From an uncultured Campylobacter sp. (GTDB taxonomy: Bacteria > Campylobacterota > Campylobacteria > Campylobacterales > Campylobacteraceae), in contig NZ_CALIST010000007.1 in assembly GCF_938041645.1 (NCBI RefSeq), forward strand, positions 1-18,513: a stretch of 18,513 nucleotides of DNA, given 5' to 3'. Made by a program: the position numbers and the translations under genes. Shown in pieces: positions 1 to 7,518 of this stretch (position 1 is the stretch's first letter; each line of letters opens with the position of its first letter). Below the pieces are notes generated by a model. It searched no databases. It worked only from the letters and a program-made list of their open reading frames with translations, and was not told where the DNA came from.

Positions 1-390
1 CTGTACCATTACGCGGGGAATAATCCCATTAAATACGAAGATCCGGATGGGAGATGTATAAATTTTGTAATCGGTGCTGCTGTAGGTTTTTTTACTTCTG
101 TTGCATCAGAGGTTGGTTTAAGAATGGCATCTGGGCAGTCTTTTGGTGATGCCTTGAACAATACATTCTCAGATAAAACTTCCCGGGCGGTCATCGCCAC
201 ATCTACAGCAATAGGTGCGTTGACTGCTGGTGTTTCTGGAGCAATTGTTACAAATGCAGCAAAAACTGCAACTATTCAAATAGCAAAAAGAGGTGCTGTT
301 TCGGCGTCAAAAATTATTTTGATAGCCGCCTTTTTTGATCGCTTCTTTAACGACGCTGCGATCTTTCTTTTGCGGAGCGGCAAGCGCTAA
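1..390 (+). pseudogene. 3' end of an Rhs/YD-repeat protein gene, probably truncated at its toxin tip
   Basis: Frame 1 is open from the window edge to a TAA at 388-390 (129 codons; the 5' part lies outside the window). The first codons give YHYAGNNPIKYEDPDGR, which matches the end of the Rhs-associated core domain, where a variable toxin tip normally begins. A Gly/Ala-rich stretch follows (about residues 20-100, with INFVIGAAVGFF and ASGQSFGDALNN), of the sort that often precedes the toxin domain. From about position 305 the reading frame runs antisense through the last 28 codons of the TorD-like gene on the other strand and stops there. No toxin domain is recognisable and no immunity gene follows. 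Codons here are more AT-rich than in the neighbours (ATA, AGA, GTT), which fits horizontal origin. I infer a recombination scar or a displaced orphan tip, not a functional effector. A complete but atypical short tip cannot be excluded. Confidence 0.7.
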
Positions 391-1146
391 AAGCGAGCGC
401 TCAAGCGCAAAAAAGCTTCTCATTAGTGCGCCTAATGATTTGAAAAAATCCGCCCGCACATGCCCGCACAAAAGCTCGCTAAACTCATCCACAAAGCTGT
501 TGGTGACATTCGTAAAAAGCTCTAACGCCAGCGTTTCGCCGTCTTGCGCACCGATGAAATTTTTAGCATATTGCGCGCTCGCAGTATTTTTACCATCCTG
601 CGAGTCCGTAAAATTTTTACTGCCATGCGAATCTACAGAATTTTTTCCGTCTTGCGCCGTCAAGCTCGCGCTATTTGTGGAATTTTGCTCGTTTATCACA
701 GAATTTTGTCCGTTTAAAACCGCGCTGTGTTTTGCAGCCGCGTCGCGAAGCAGAGTCGAATGCAGGTAAAAAATAAATCCCACATAGTCCTCGCACTCCT
801 TGCAAAGCTCCATATTGCGGCGAAATTTACTCTTTTTTAGCACGTCGATTACCGCGACACGCATACGCCCGTCGTCGCGTCCTTCGTCGTAAAAGCTCGC
901 ACTCATCGGCACGTTGGCGTATGAAAAATCAAAAAGCACGGAATTTTGCTCGCTTTTAAACGCTGCAAAATCGAATTTCGCCAAATTTTGAAATTCCACC
1001 TCATCGCTAGGCACAATGGGCGAGCTGCGTAAAAACTCCAGCTGCTGCTGCCAGCACTTAAATTTCGTATCCGTTTCATAGAAAAAAAACGGAATTGCAA
1101 AAAATTCGTAGTAGTAGCTTCTTGCTTGAAGTAGATTCGCATCCAT
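307..1146 (-). CDS. TorD/DmsD-family molybdoenzyme chaperone with an internal repeat insertion
   Basis: A 279-residue cytoplasmic protein without a signal peptide. The N-terminal half (Tyr-rich ARSYYYEFFAIPFFF start, then a helical region with FRRNMELCKECEDYVGFIFYLHSTLL) and the C-terminal helices (FVDEFSELLCGHVRADFFKSLGALM) look like a TorD-type chaperone, which binds the Tat signal of a molybdoenzyme such as formate dehydrogenase and guards its folding. The family assignment rests on overall pattern and context rather than a single decisive motif. Residues about 145-203 are a Ser/Asn/Gln/Asp-rich insertion containing four 9-residue repeats (164-199), which makes the protein longer than I would expect for the family. 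The ATG at 1146 overlaps the TAA of the upstream 4Fe-4S gene by one base (TAATG), so translation is probably coupled. Its 3' end overlaps the Rhs fragment by 84 nt. Confidence 0.7.
   Translation of the reverse strand: MDANLLQARSYYYEFFAIPFFFYETDTKFKCWQQQLEFLRSSPIVPSDEVEFQNLAKFDFAAFKSEQNSVLFDFSYANVPMSASFYDEGRDDGRMRVAVIDVLKKSKFRRNMELCKECEDYVGFIFYLHSTLLRDAAAKHSAVLNGQNSVINEQNSTNSASLTAQDGKNSVDSHGSKNFTDSQDGKNTASAQYAKNFIGAQDGETLALELFTNVTNSFVDEFSELLCGHVRADFFKSLGALMRSFFALERSLLALAAPQKKDRSVVKEAIKKGGYQNNF
545..652 (-). repeat. 27-bp tandem repeat, four copies, in frame in the TorD-like gene
   Basis: On the plus strand, four consecutive 27-nt units start with TGCG at 545, 572, 599 and 626, each with a central AATTTTT-type run. 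In the protein they read as 9-residue units AQDGKNSVD, SHGSKNFTD, SQDGKNTAS and AQYAKNFIG (residues 164-199), followed by a partial AQDGE. The period is a multiple of three, so changes in copy number would preserve the frame. Confidence 0.85.
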
Positions 1147-2828
1147 TACATTGCCCCTTTTCTAGCATCTTCTATCTGCTTTTTTATCATTATTTTCGCC
1201 TTGCAATCGCCGCAGCAAAAAAGAGTCTTCATCTTTTCAGGCTCGTTTGCAAAATGCGCGCCCATCATCTCCGCGATCTTCATCACGGCTTTGCTCGTCG
1301 CAAATTCCTTACCGCACTCGATGCACTTAAAAAGCTCGTCTTTAGCTAGCATTTTGTAATTAAAAAATCCCGGCTCAAGCTCCACGCCGCAAGGCTGAAG
1401 CTCGATCGTATCCTTTTCGGCGCAGCTTAAAACGCAGTAGTTGCACGTCGTGCAAAGCGAAGCGTTGAACTTAATCGAATTGTCGCTGTTATCGGCATAC
1501 AGCGCGCCGGTATTACAGGAGCCCACGCAGCTAAGGCAGAGCGTGCAGCTTGCTTCGTTTATGCTTACTTTGCCAAATTTTAGCAACTCTCCGCTTTTTA
1601 CGGTGCCGAAGCTGCCCTCGCCGACCATTGCGCTTACGCGTTTGGAAAAAATTTCTTTCTTGCTAAGACCCTGCTCGTTTATCGAAAGCCCCCACGGCTG
1701 CGCGCTTTGTGCAAACCCTAACGCCTCTTGCAATTCGGCTAAATTTCGCGCTAAAAATACCGCGTCCTTGCCATAGATCGCGCGCGAAATTCCATTGATA
1801 AGCTCCACCGCTTCGCGCGTGCCCTCGCCTACGTCCGCGCCGTAAACGATCACACTCGAGCCGCTTTCTTGCATCACGCTTAGCAAATTTGCCTCATCTA
1901 TTTGCTTGCTTCCAAAAATTCCAAACGGTAACACGCCGCACGGAAGCTGCACTGCAGGTGCGGATGCGATTTCGCTCTCTGCGATGAGAAGCGGAATTTT
2001 GCCTGCATAGAGCTTTGCGATCTCGCCAAATACGCTTCGGGGCAGCTTGGCAAATTTCAGCGCGCCGCTAGGGCAGACGCTCACGCACGCGCCGCAACCG
2101 ATGCAGTCGATATGCGAAAATACTAACTCGCGCTTTTCGTCGTTTTTCAAAATCGCCACTGTAGGGCAAACCTCCACGCATGGCGCTCGCAGCTCATTTC
2201 GCCTACCTTGATACTGGCAAATCGCAGGATCGAAGATCGTGGAATTCTTATAATGATAAACCGGGCTTTTGGAATTTAAAATTTCTAAAATTTCATCGTC
2301 TTTTAGCCCCGAGATCTCGTAGCAGCCGCTTTGTCGCAGTTGATAGGGCGCTGCGCCGCTAATCAAGAAAAAATCAGCCTCGGTCTCAACCTCATCCCGC
2401 TCGCTTAAAATCGTAACTGCAAGATCGCCAATCTCGCCATAGACGAACTTTATCTCAGCCCTACTTAACACGATCACCTTAAATCCGTGCTGTTTTAGCA
2501 GTGTCACGAGCTCCTCTCGCGGCTCATCACAGGCGAGAATCACGTTTTTGCCGACGGGCTTTTGATAGTCGCTATCTAGCGCACCGTCGAAGGCAATATC
2601 CTTGGCGCGATACAAAATATCTACGTTTTTAGCGATTTGCAGCGGCTCATCCGCGGAATTTTCTATATAAAAATTTATCTCGGGCGCATAAATTTGCGCT
2701 TTTAATTTCGGCGAATTAGCGACGATAAATTCCTCATTTTTCGCCTCCTCTTCATCGCCGCAAATTTCGATATCGTCGCTTAAGACGACATCCTTTAGCC
2801 CCGCGGCGTAAAATCCATGTTCTTTCAT
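1146..2828 (-). CDS. Multi-cluster 4Fe-4S ferredoxin-type protein
   Basis: A 560-residue soluble protein with several iron-sulfur motifs. C217/C221 with C242-x2-C245-x2-C248-x3-C252 form a dicluster ferredoxin module (CVEVCP and CIGCGACVSVCP), with C204 as a possible further ligand. C428-x2-C431-x2-C434-x3-C438 and C459-x2-C462-x2-C465-x3-C469 form a second module. Near the C-terminus C502/C505 and C538/C539/C542 could bind zinc or another cluster. There is no signal peptide or membrane segment, so it is a cytoplasmic electron carrier or assembly factor. It lies upstream of and coupled to the TorD-like chaperone and diverges from selA. From memory, C. jejuni also has a ferredoxin gene next to selA-selB, which supports a role around the selenocysteine formate dehydrogenase. 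The exact role is inference. The ATG at 2828 follows an AGGATAG ribosome-binding site. Confidence 0.8.
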   Translation of the reverse strand: MKEHGFYAAGLKDVVLSDDIEICGDEEEAKNEEFIVANSPKLKAQIYAPEINFYIENSADEPLQIAKNVDILYRAKDIAFDGALDSDYQKPVGKNVILACDEPREELVTLLKQHGFKVIVLSRAEIKFVYGEIGDLAVTILSERDEVETEADFFLISGAAPYQLRQSGCYEISGLKDDEILEILNSKSPVYHYKNSTIFDPAICQYQGRRNELRAPCVEVCPTVAILKNDEKRELVFSHIDCIGCGACVSVCPSGALKFAKLPRSVFGEIAKLYAGKIPLLIAESEIASAPAVQLPCGVLPFGIFGSKQIDEANLLSVMQESGSSVIVYGADVGEGTREAVELINGISRAIYGKDAVFLARNLAELQEALGFAQSAQPWGLSINEQGLSKKEIFSKRVSAMVGEGSFGTVKSGELLKFGKVSINEASCTLCLSCVGSCNTGALYADNSDNSIKFNASLCTTCNYCVLSCAEKDTIELQPCGVELEPGFFNYKMLAKDELFKCIECGKEFATSKAVMKIAEMMGAHFANEPEKMKTLFCCGDCKAKIMIKKQIEDARKGAM

Positions 2829-2956
2829 AATCTATCCTAAATTGATAATTAGGCGGGTTTTACTCTTATTTTCTAAACAGCTTTTAAATTCTGCACTTAA
2901 AGTAAATCGAATTTAAATTAATAATTTTATAGATAAAGCAAAATCAAAGCTTTAAA

Positions 2957-2965
2957 TGATAAAAT
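2957..2965 (+). promoter_or_regulatory. Predicted extended -10 promoter of selA
   Basis: TGATAAAAT matches an extended -10 (TG-N-TATAAT-like), placing the start of transcription near 2972 and giving a short leader of about 23 nt before the selA ATG at 2995. No -35 is evident, as is usual in Campylobacter. The selA ribosome-binding site is weak (a GGGG run 6-9 nt upstream). Confidence 0.45.
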
Positions 2966-2994
2966 CGCCTAAATTTTAAGGCATCGGGGTCGCA

Positions 2995-4605
2995 ATGCAA
3001 CGAATCAAACTACCCAAAATCGACAAAATCGCAAACGCACAGGAGTTTCAAAACTGCCTCCGCTCGCAAATCATCAAAATCGCGCAAGAGCTCATCGAAG
3101 AGGCACGCAAAAAGGCGCTGCAAGGAGACGCGGTCGCAAGCGAAAGTGAGATCATCGCGCGCATCAAATCGCGCTACGAAAAATTTCAAAACTTAAGCCT
3201 TAAGCCGCTCATCAACGCAACCGGCGTCGTGCTGCACACAAACCTCGGCCGCAGCGTCATCAGCGCCGAAATTTTAGCCCGCGCGCAAAATATCATCACC
3301 TCATATTCAAATTTAGAATACGACCTATCCGAGGGCGCGCGCGGCAACAGATACGACTACATAGCGCTTTTGTGCAGCGAGCTCTTCGGCGCGCAGGACG
3401 CACTCGTGGTAAATAACAACGCTGCGGCGGTCTTTTTGGTGCTAAATACGTTCGCGCGCGGACGCGAAGTCGTGGTAAGCCGCGGCGAGCTAGTCGAGAT
3501 CGGCGGGAGCTTTCGGGTAAGCGAAGTAATGGCAAACTCTGGCGCAAAGCTCGTAGAAATCGGCACCACGAACAAAACCAAGCTAGACGATTACGAAGAA
3601 GCGATCAATGAAAACACGGCGATCTTGATGAAGGTGCACCGCTCAAATTTTAAAATTTCAGGCTTTAGCTCTAGCGTAAGTGCTGCGGAAGTAGCGGCTC
3701 TCGCACGTCGCGCCTCACAGGCAAAGAGAGAATTTTTAGCGCTTAGAGCGGCAAGCTTTAAAAATTTAGCAGATCTTTGCGGCGGCTCTTCGGACACGGA
3801 CGGCAAAATTTTAAATTCTGCGCCGAACGGTTTAAGCTTAGCGGCGACTTCTACAAATTCTTTAAATTTAAAAAGCGACAAGCCGTCCGTAAATAGCGAG
3901 TGTTTTTATGAAGGCGATGAGAGCGAAATTTCCGATAAAGCTTCTAAAATTTACCCCGCACAATTTAGCATGAAAAAAGAGGAAAGCTTTAGCGAGATCA
4001 TCGATTACTACGATCTTGGAAGCGGCTACGTAAGCGAGCTGGGATTTGGGCTAGGCAAAAGCGAGCCCTCTATTTTTGAGCTTTTAAAAAGCGGCGTGCG
4101 GCTGCTTAGCTTTAGCGGCGACAAGCTCTTCGGCTCCGTGCAGTGCGGCATCATCCTAGGAGATCGCGAGCTCATCGCGCGCCTGCGCAAAAACCAGCTA
4201 CTGCGAATGCTGCGCGTGGACAAGATCACGCTAAGCCTGCTTGCCGAGACGATCAAGGCGTATATAAATAAAGAATTTCACCTCATCACGACGATAGATC
4301 AGATCCATCTGAGCCTGGACGAGCTGCGTGAGCGAGCGGAGCTAGTGCAATCGCGCATCGGCGTAAAATCGCAGATCGTGCCTACTACCACCTTTGTAGG
4401 CGGCGGCACGATGCCCGGCGCCTCCTACCCTAGCGTCGCGCTTGCGATACTTGACGGCGCAGAGCCGCAGAACACGCAGGCAAAATTTCGCGCTGCGGGC
4501 ATAATCGGGCGGATCGAGGATGATAAATTTTTGCTCGATTTCAGATCGATTTTAAAAAGCGACTTGCAAGATTTAATAAAAAAGATCGGAGAAATTTATG
4601 AATAG
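2995..4605 (+). CDS. selA: L-seryl-tRNA(Sec) selenium transferase
   Basis: A PLP enzyme that converts seryl-tRNA(Sec) to selenocysteyl-tRNA(Sec) using selenophosphate. Family blocks visible: INATGVVLHTNLGR (residues 73-86), DLSEGARGNR, VNNNAAAVFLVLN, SRGELVEIGGSFR, GTTNKT, YDLGSGYV, and the PLP-lysine block FSGDKLFGSVQCGI with Lys377. The C-terminal PTTTFVGGGTMPG is also typical. The protein is 536 residues against roughly 440-465 for the family; E. coli places its PLP lysine at 295. The excess lies in residues about 243-333, a Ser/Asn/Lys-rich stretch between the helix ending ALARRAS and the strand IIDYYDLGSG. It is not a frameshift, because both sides stay in the same frame. The gene overlaps selB by 8 nt. 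Confidence 0.95.
   Translation: MQRIKLPKIDKIANAQEFQNCLRSQIIKIAQELIEEARKKALQGDAVASESEIIARIKSRYEKFQNLSLKPLINATGVVLHTNLGRSVISAEILARAQNIITSYSNLEYDLSEGARGNRYDYIALLCSELFGAQDALVVNNNAAAVFLVLNTFARGREVVVSRGELVEIGGSFRVSEVMANSGAKLVEIGTTNKTKLDDYEEAINENTAILMKVHRSNFKISGFSSSVSAAEVAALARRASQAKREFLALRAASFKNLADLCGGSSDTDGKILNSAPNGLSLAATSTNSLNLKSDKPSVNSECFYEGDESEISDKASKIYPAQFSMKKEESFSEIIDYYDLGSGYVSELGFGLGKSEPSIFELLKSGVRLLSFSGDKLFGSVQCGIILGDRELIARLRKNQLLRMLRVDKITLSLLAETIKAYINKEFHLITTIDQIHLSLDELRERAELVQSRIGVKSQIVPTTTFVGGGTMPGASYPSVALAILDGAEPQNTQAKFRAAGIIGRIEDDKFLLDFRSILKSDLQDLIKKIGEIYE
3721..3993 (+). other. Low-complexity in-frame insertion within selA
   Basis: About 91 codons (residues 243-333) interrupt a conserved part of SelA just before the YDLGSGYV block. 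The translated stretch is rich in Ser, Asn, Lys and Ala with no recognisable domain. Its DNA contains AAAATTTTAAATTCTGC and TTTAAATTTAAA runs that resemble the spacers elsewhere in this window. Boundaries are approximate, judged by eye from the flanking conserved blocks. Confidence 0.65.
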
Positions 4606-6418
4606 CGTAATCATCGGCACCGCAGGCCATATCGATCACGGAAAAACCGCGTTAATCAAGGCGTTAAACGGCTTTGAGGGGGACCGAATGCCGAGCGAAA
4701 AGCAGCGCGGCATCACGATCGATCTTAGCTTTTCGCATCTGCGCTCTGGGGATACCAACGTCGCTTTCATCGACGTTCCGGGGCATGAAAATCTAGTAAA
4801 GACGATGATTAGCGGCGCGTATGCCTTCGACGCTGCGATGCTGGTAGTCGCCGCGGACGACGGGCTAATGCCGCAAAGCAAAGAGCATATTCAAATTTTA
4901 TCGCTGCTTGGGGTAAAAAGCGTGATCTTATGCATCAGCAAGTGCGATCTAGCCGACGACGCGCGCAGATCCGAGGTCGCGGCGCAGTGTAAGGAATATA
5001 TCTCCAAATTTAAGGATTTGCAAATTTTAAATACCTTTTTTATCAGCATAAAAGATCCCGCAAGCATCGCCGAGCTGAAAAATTATCTCTTCAATATCAA
5101 GCCCGCGCAGCGCCAAGGAGGCGGCGTGGTGCACTACTACATCGACCGCGTCTTTTCGCTTAAGGGGCTCGGCACCATCGTAACGGGCAGCCTCATTAAC
5201 GGCGCGATTTCAAAGGGCGAAAAGCTTTATAACTGCGATCTGGGTAAAATTTTTAACGTCAAAAGCGTGCAGATCCACGACGAGGACACGCCGCTAGCGC
5301 AGGCTCCAAACCGCGTCGCGCTGAGCTTAGACGCCAAAACGAGCGAGCTGCAAAAGGGGCAAATCCTAAGCAAAAAGGGCTTTTTCCGCGGCTTTAATGA
5401 AGCGGACTGCACCTTTAGCGGCGAAATTTCGCATAATCAAGACGTGCTGTTTTGCGTCGGAAGCAAGCAAAGCGCGGCAAAAGCGCTCATTTTAAAAGAA
5501 CTTCCTAGCGGCGAGAAGCTCGTAAGCTTTAAATTTGATAAAACGATGTTTTTAAAATTCGGAGAGCCCTTCGTATGCCTGGCAAACTCGCGCGTAATCG
5601 GCGGCGGGCGTGTGCTAAACGCCGTGGTCGAGCCGCTAAAAAAGCAGAGCAAAGCCGTGCTTCTAACCGCGCTTTTGAAGCGAAATTTCACCGAAGCGTT
5701 TAAAATTTTAAGTCTCTTTCACAAGCATGGATTCGGGCTATTTTCGGCGTATCAGCGCTTCGGGATGGAGTACGACGAAGCGGTAAAGATCGCGCGCGGC
5801 TTAGAAGGGACGTATTTTGACGAGGCAAATTTATGCGTTTACGATCTAAGCGCGATCGAGGACGTAAAAAATCTCATAAAATTTATCGTCTCAAAAAACG
5901 ACTACGCGATCTTTTCGCCCGCCTCGATCGCTCTAAAGCTCTCGTGGGCTAGCGAAGATCTTGCCGCGCGCGCGCTTAGCGAGCTTGAGCGAGGCGGCAT
6001 CGTCTCCAAAAAGGGCGGAGTTTACGTAAAATCGGGGGTGGATTTTGACGCGCTCAAACAGAGCCTGGAGAGTAAAATTTTTGATCTCATCAAAAAGGGC
6101 GGCATCGCGCCTCTCGCGCCGTATAACGTCTATGACGAGCTGGAGATTGACCGCAGTAGCGGTGATGACGCGCTAAAGAAGCTGACCTACGCCAAAAAGG
6201 TCGTCCGTCTCGCGCACAATCTCTTCGTAGAGGCCGAAAATTTAGCCCTAGCGATCAAGCGCCTCTACGCGATCATCGAAAAAGAGGGCTTCGTAAACGT
6301 CACTAACGCCAAAGAGGAGCTTGGGCTTAGCAGAAAATTCATCATCTGCTATCTCGAATACCTAGATAAAATGGGAAATATCGTGACGATCGACAATAAA
6401 CGCTATTTGAAAAAGTAA
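4598..6418 (+). CDS. selB: Selenocysteine-specific elongation factor SelB
   Basis: A GTPase that carries selenocysteyl-tRNA(Sec) to ribosomes stalled at UGA next to a SECIS element. The GTPase motifs are clear: G1 GTAGHIDHGKT (7-17), G2 RGITID (37-42), G3 DVPGHE (59-64), and a G4 variant SKCD (114-117) in place of NKxD. EF-Tu-like beta-barrel domains follow (VVHYYIDRVFSLKGLGTIVTGS starts domain 2). The C-terminal ~200 residues look like tandem winged helices that bind SECIS RNA, ending in GLSRKFIICYLEYLDKMGNI, typical of the last one. At 606 residues it is near the E. coli length. The ATG lies inside the end of selA (ATGAATAG overlap) with a GGAG ribosome-binding site within the selA 3' end, so the two are translationally coupled. 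Confidence 0.96.
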   Translation: MNSVIIGTAGHIDHGKTALIKALNGFEGDRMPSEKQRGITIDLSFSHLRSGDTNVAFIDVPGHENLVKTMISGAYAFDAAMLVVAADDGLMPQSKEHIQILSLLGVKSVILCISKCDLADDARRSEVAAQCKEYISKFKDLQILNTFFISIKDPASIAELKNYLFNIKPAQRQGGGVVHYYIDRVFSLKGLGTIVTGSLINGAISKGEKLYNCDLGKIFNVKSVQIHDEDTPLAQAPNRVALSLDAKTSELQKGQILSKKGFFRGFNEADCTFSGEISHNQDVLFCVGSKQSAAKALILKELPSGEKLVSFKFDKTMFLKFGEPFVCLANSRVIGGGRVLNAVVEPLKKQSKAVLLTALLKRNFTEAFKILSLFHKHGFGLFSAYQRFGMEYDEAVKIARGLEGTYFDEANLCVYDLSAIEDVKNLIKFIVSKNDYAIFSPASIALKLSWASEDLAARALSELERGGIVSKKGGVYVKSGVDFDALKQSLESKIFDLIKKGGIAPLAPYNVYDELEIDRSSGDDALKKLTYAKKVVRLAHNLFVEAENLALAIKRLYAIIEKEGFVNVTNAKEELGLSRKFIICYLEYLDKMGNIVTIDNKRYLKK

Positions 6419-6436
6419 AAATTTAAAATTTTGCAC

Positions 6437-6442
6437 TACAAT
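6437..6442 (+). promoter_or_regulatory. Predicted -10 box for the DsbC-like gene
   Basis: TACAAT lies about 28 nt before the ATG at 6470. If used, transcription would start near 6449, downstream of a possible in-frame TTG at 6431, which argues for the ATG start. The gene may be read both from this promoter and by read-through from selB. Confidence 0.4.
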
Positions 6443-6469
6443 GCGCGGAATTTTTTGCAAAGGAAAAAA

Positions 6470-7183
6470 ATGAAAAAAGCTATTTTAACTTCAGTTGCGC
6501 TCGCAGCGAGCCTAAACGCGGCTTTAAGCGACAGCGAAATTTTATCTATCTACGGCGGCGCGCCTCAAGGCATCGAAATAAAGGTCGCCGAGCGCATCCC
6601 ACTTAGCGAGCCAAAGGGCGTTGAAGCGATCGTTTTAAAAATCTCTCAAGGCAATATGTCGCAAGAGGAGATCATCTTCACTCAAGGCGATCTGATCTTT
6701 ACCGATATCATCGATCCTAAAAAACGCGTAGTCTATAAGGAGCAGATCAAACAAGACCGCATCGCAGGACAGCTAAGTAAGGTCTTCAAAGCAGAGAGCA
6801 AAGACAATATCATCAAGCTAGGAAACGATCCCAAAAAGCCTACGATTTTGATGCTGACGGACGCTTTGTGTCCATTCTGCCGCAAAGAGATGGCAAGGAT
6901 CGAAGAAACACTAAAAAATAACAATGTCGATATAATCATGACCTCCGTTCACGGCGATGACGGCCACGCAAAATCCGCGCTCATCTACAAAGAGATCAAA
7001 AATGCTAAAACCGACGAGCAAAAGATAGCGGTTTTTAGAAAATACTACGCCGAAGATAACAAAGCAGGTGCCAAAGACGTAAGCGCTGCCGAGCTAAATG
7101 CTGCAAAAGCCCTAGCTGCCAAATATTTCGGTGCGGGAGTAAACTCAGTGCCTTACATCATCGAACTAGACAAGCTAAAATAA
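6470..7183 (+). CDS. Periplasmic DsbC/DsbG-like thiol-disulfide protein
   Basis: A 237-residue protein with a signal peptide (MKKAILTSVALAASLNAALS, cleavage around residue 18-20). After an N-terminal domain of about 100 residues, a thioredoxin-fold domain carries the redox motif C134-P-F-C137 (TDALCPFC) and a cis-proline-type loop near the end (NSVPYII). This architecture fits a DsbC/DsbG-type disulfide isomerase or reductase of the periplasm. I chose the ATG at 6470 because AAAGGA lies just upstream and the signal peptide then starts cleanly with MKK; an in-frame TTG at 6431 would put 13 extra residues in front of it. It follows selB by 51 nt. From memory, C. jejuni has a similar gene after selB. 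A link to selenoprotein or cytochrome maturation is inference. Confidence 0.82.
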   Translation: MKKAILTSVALAASLNAALSDSEILSIYGGAPQGIEIKVAERIPLSEPKGVEAIVLKISQGNMSQEEIIFTQGDLIFTDIIDPKKRVVYKEQIKQDRIAGQLSKVFKAESKDNIIKLGNDPKKPTILMLTDALCPFCRKEMARIEETLKNNNVDIIMTSVHGDDGHAKSALIYKEIKNAKTDEQKIAVFRKYYAEDNKAGAKDVSAAELNAAKALAAKYFGAGVNSVPYIIELDKLK

Positions 7184-7192
7184 TCTCTTTTA

Positions 7193-7218
7193 AATTTTGC
7201 GGAGCGATCCGCAAAATT
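7193..7218 (+). terminator. Hairpin after the DsbC-like gene
   Basis: A perfect inverted repeat AATTTTGCGG/CCGCAAAATT closes with an extra A-T pair on a GCGA tetraloop. It starts 9 nt after the stop codon. No T-run follows on the plus strand, although the 5' arm is preceded by CTTTTA, so it may act in both directions. Confidence 0.5.
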
Positions 7219-7438
7219 CTACCCCATCGTCTTAGTCTTAGCGATTTTAATTAATCCGGATTTTATGAAATTTTACACGTACAAAATTCTACAGCAAAAT
7301 TCCGCGCTATTCGCGCTATTCTTTATATTGAAAGTAGCATAAAAGCGATAGTATATGAAATTTAAAAGCGAGAAAATATATAAACGAAATCCACGGCCAA
7401 AATTTTAAAATTTTGCGGCAAAGCCCAGATAAAATTTA
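7219..7438. other. Spacer with no gene
   Basis: AT-rich spacer between the convergent DsbC-like and autotransporter genes. It contains a short direct repeat (CGCGCTATT twice around 7303-7320) and one exact copy of the 14-nt palindrome AAATTTTAAAATTT (7400-7413). No open frame or RNA gene is visible. Confidence 0.5.
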
Positions 7439-7461
7439 GCCGCAAATTTTTGATTTGCGGC
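7439..7461 (-). terminator. Predicted terminator of the autotransporter gene
   Basis: Perfect 9-bp inverted repeat GCCGCAAAT/ATTTGCGGC with a 5-nt loop, 58 nt past the autotransporter stop codon. On the minus strand it is followed by TAAATTTTAT, consistent with a weak intrinsic terminator. Confidence 0.55.
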
Positions 7462-7518
7462 AAAGAGGAATTTGTAATCGTGCTTCAAGCTGCCTATCTT
7501 GGACTACTCCGATTAAAA

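Noticed and set aside
545..652. CRISPR-like regular spacing
   Set aside because: The 27-nt units are contiguous with no unique spacers and lie in frame within a gene; this is a tandem repeat.
335..769. 144-codon plus-strand open frame antisense to the TorD-like gene
   Set aside because: It mirrors the repeat-rich coding sequence on the minus strand, has no ribosome-binding site and no recognisable domain.
2995..6418. A selenoprotein gene with in-frame UGA beside selA-selB
   Set aside because: All genes nearby end at ordinary stops with no conserved sequence continuing past a TGA; the selenoprotein must be elsewhere.
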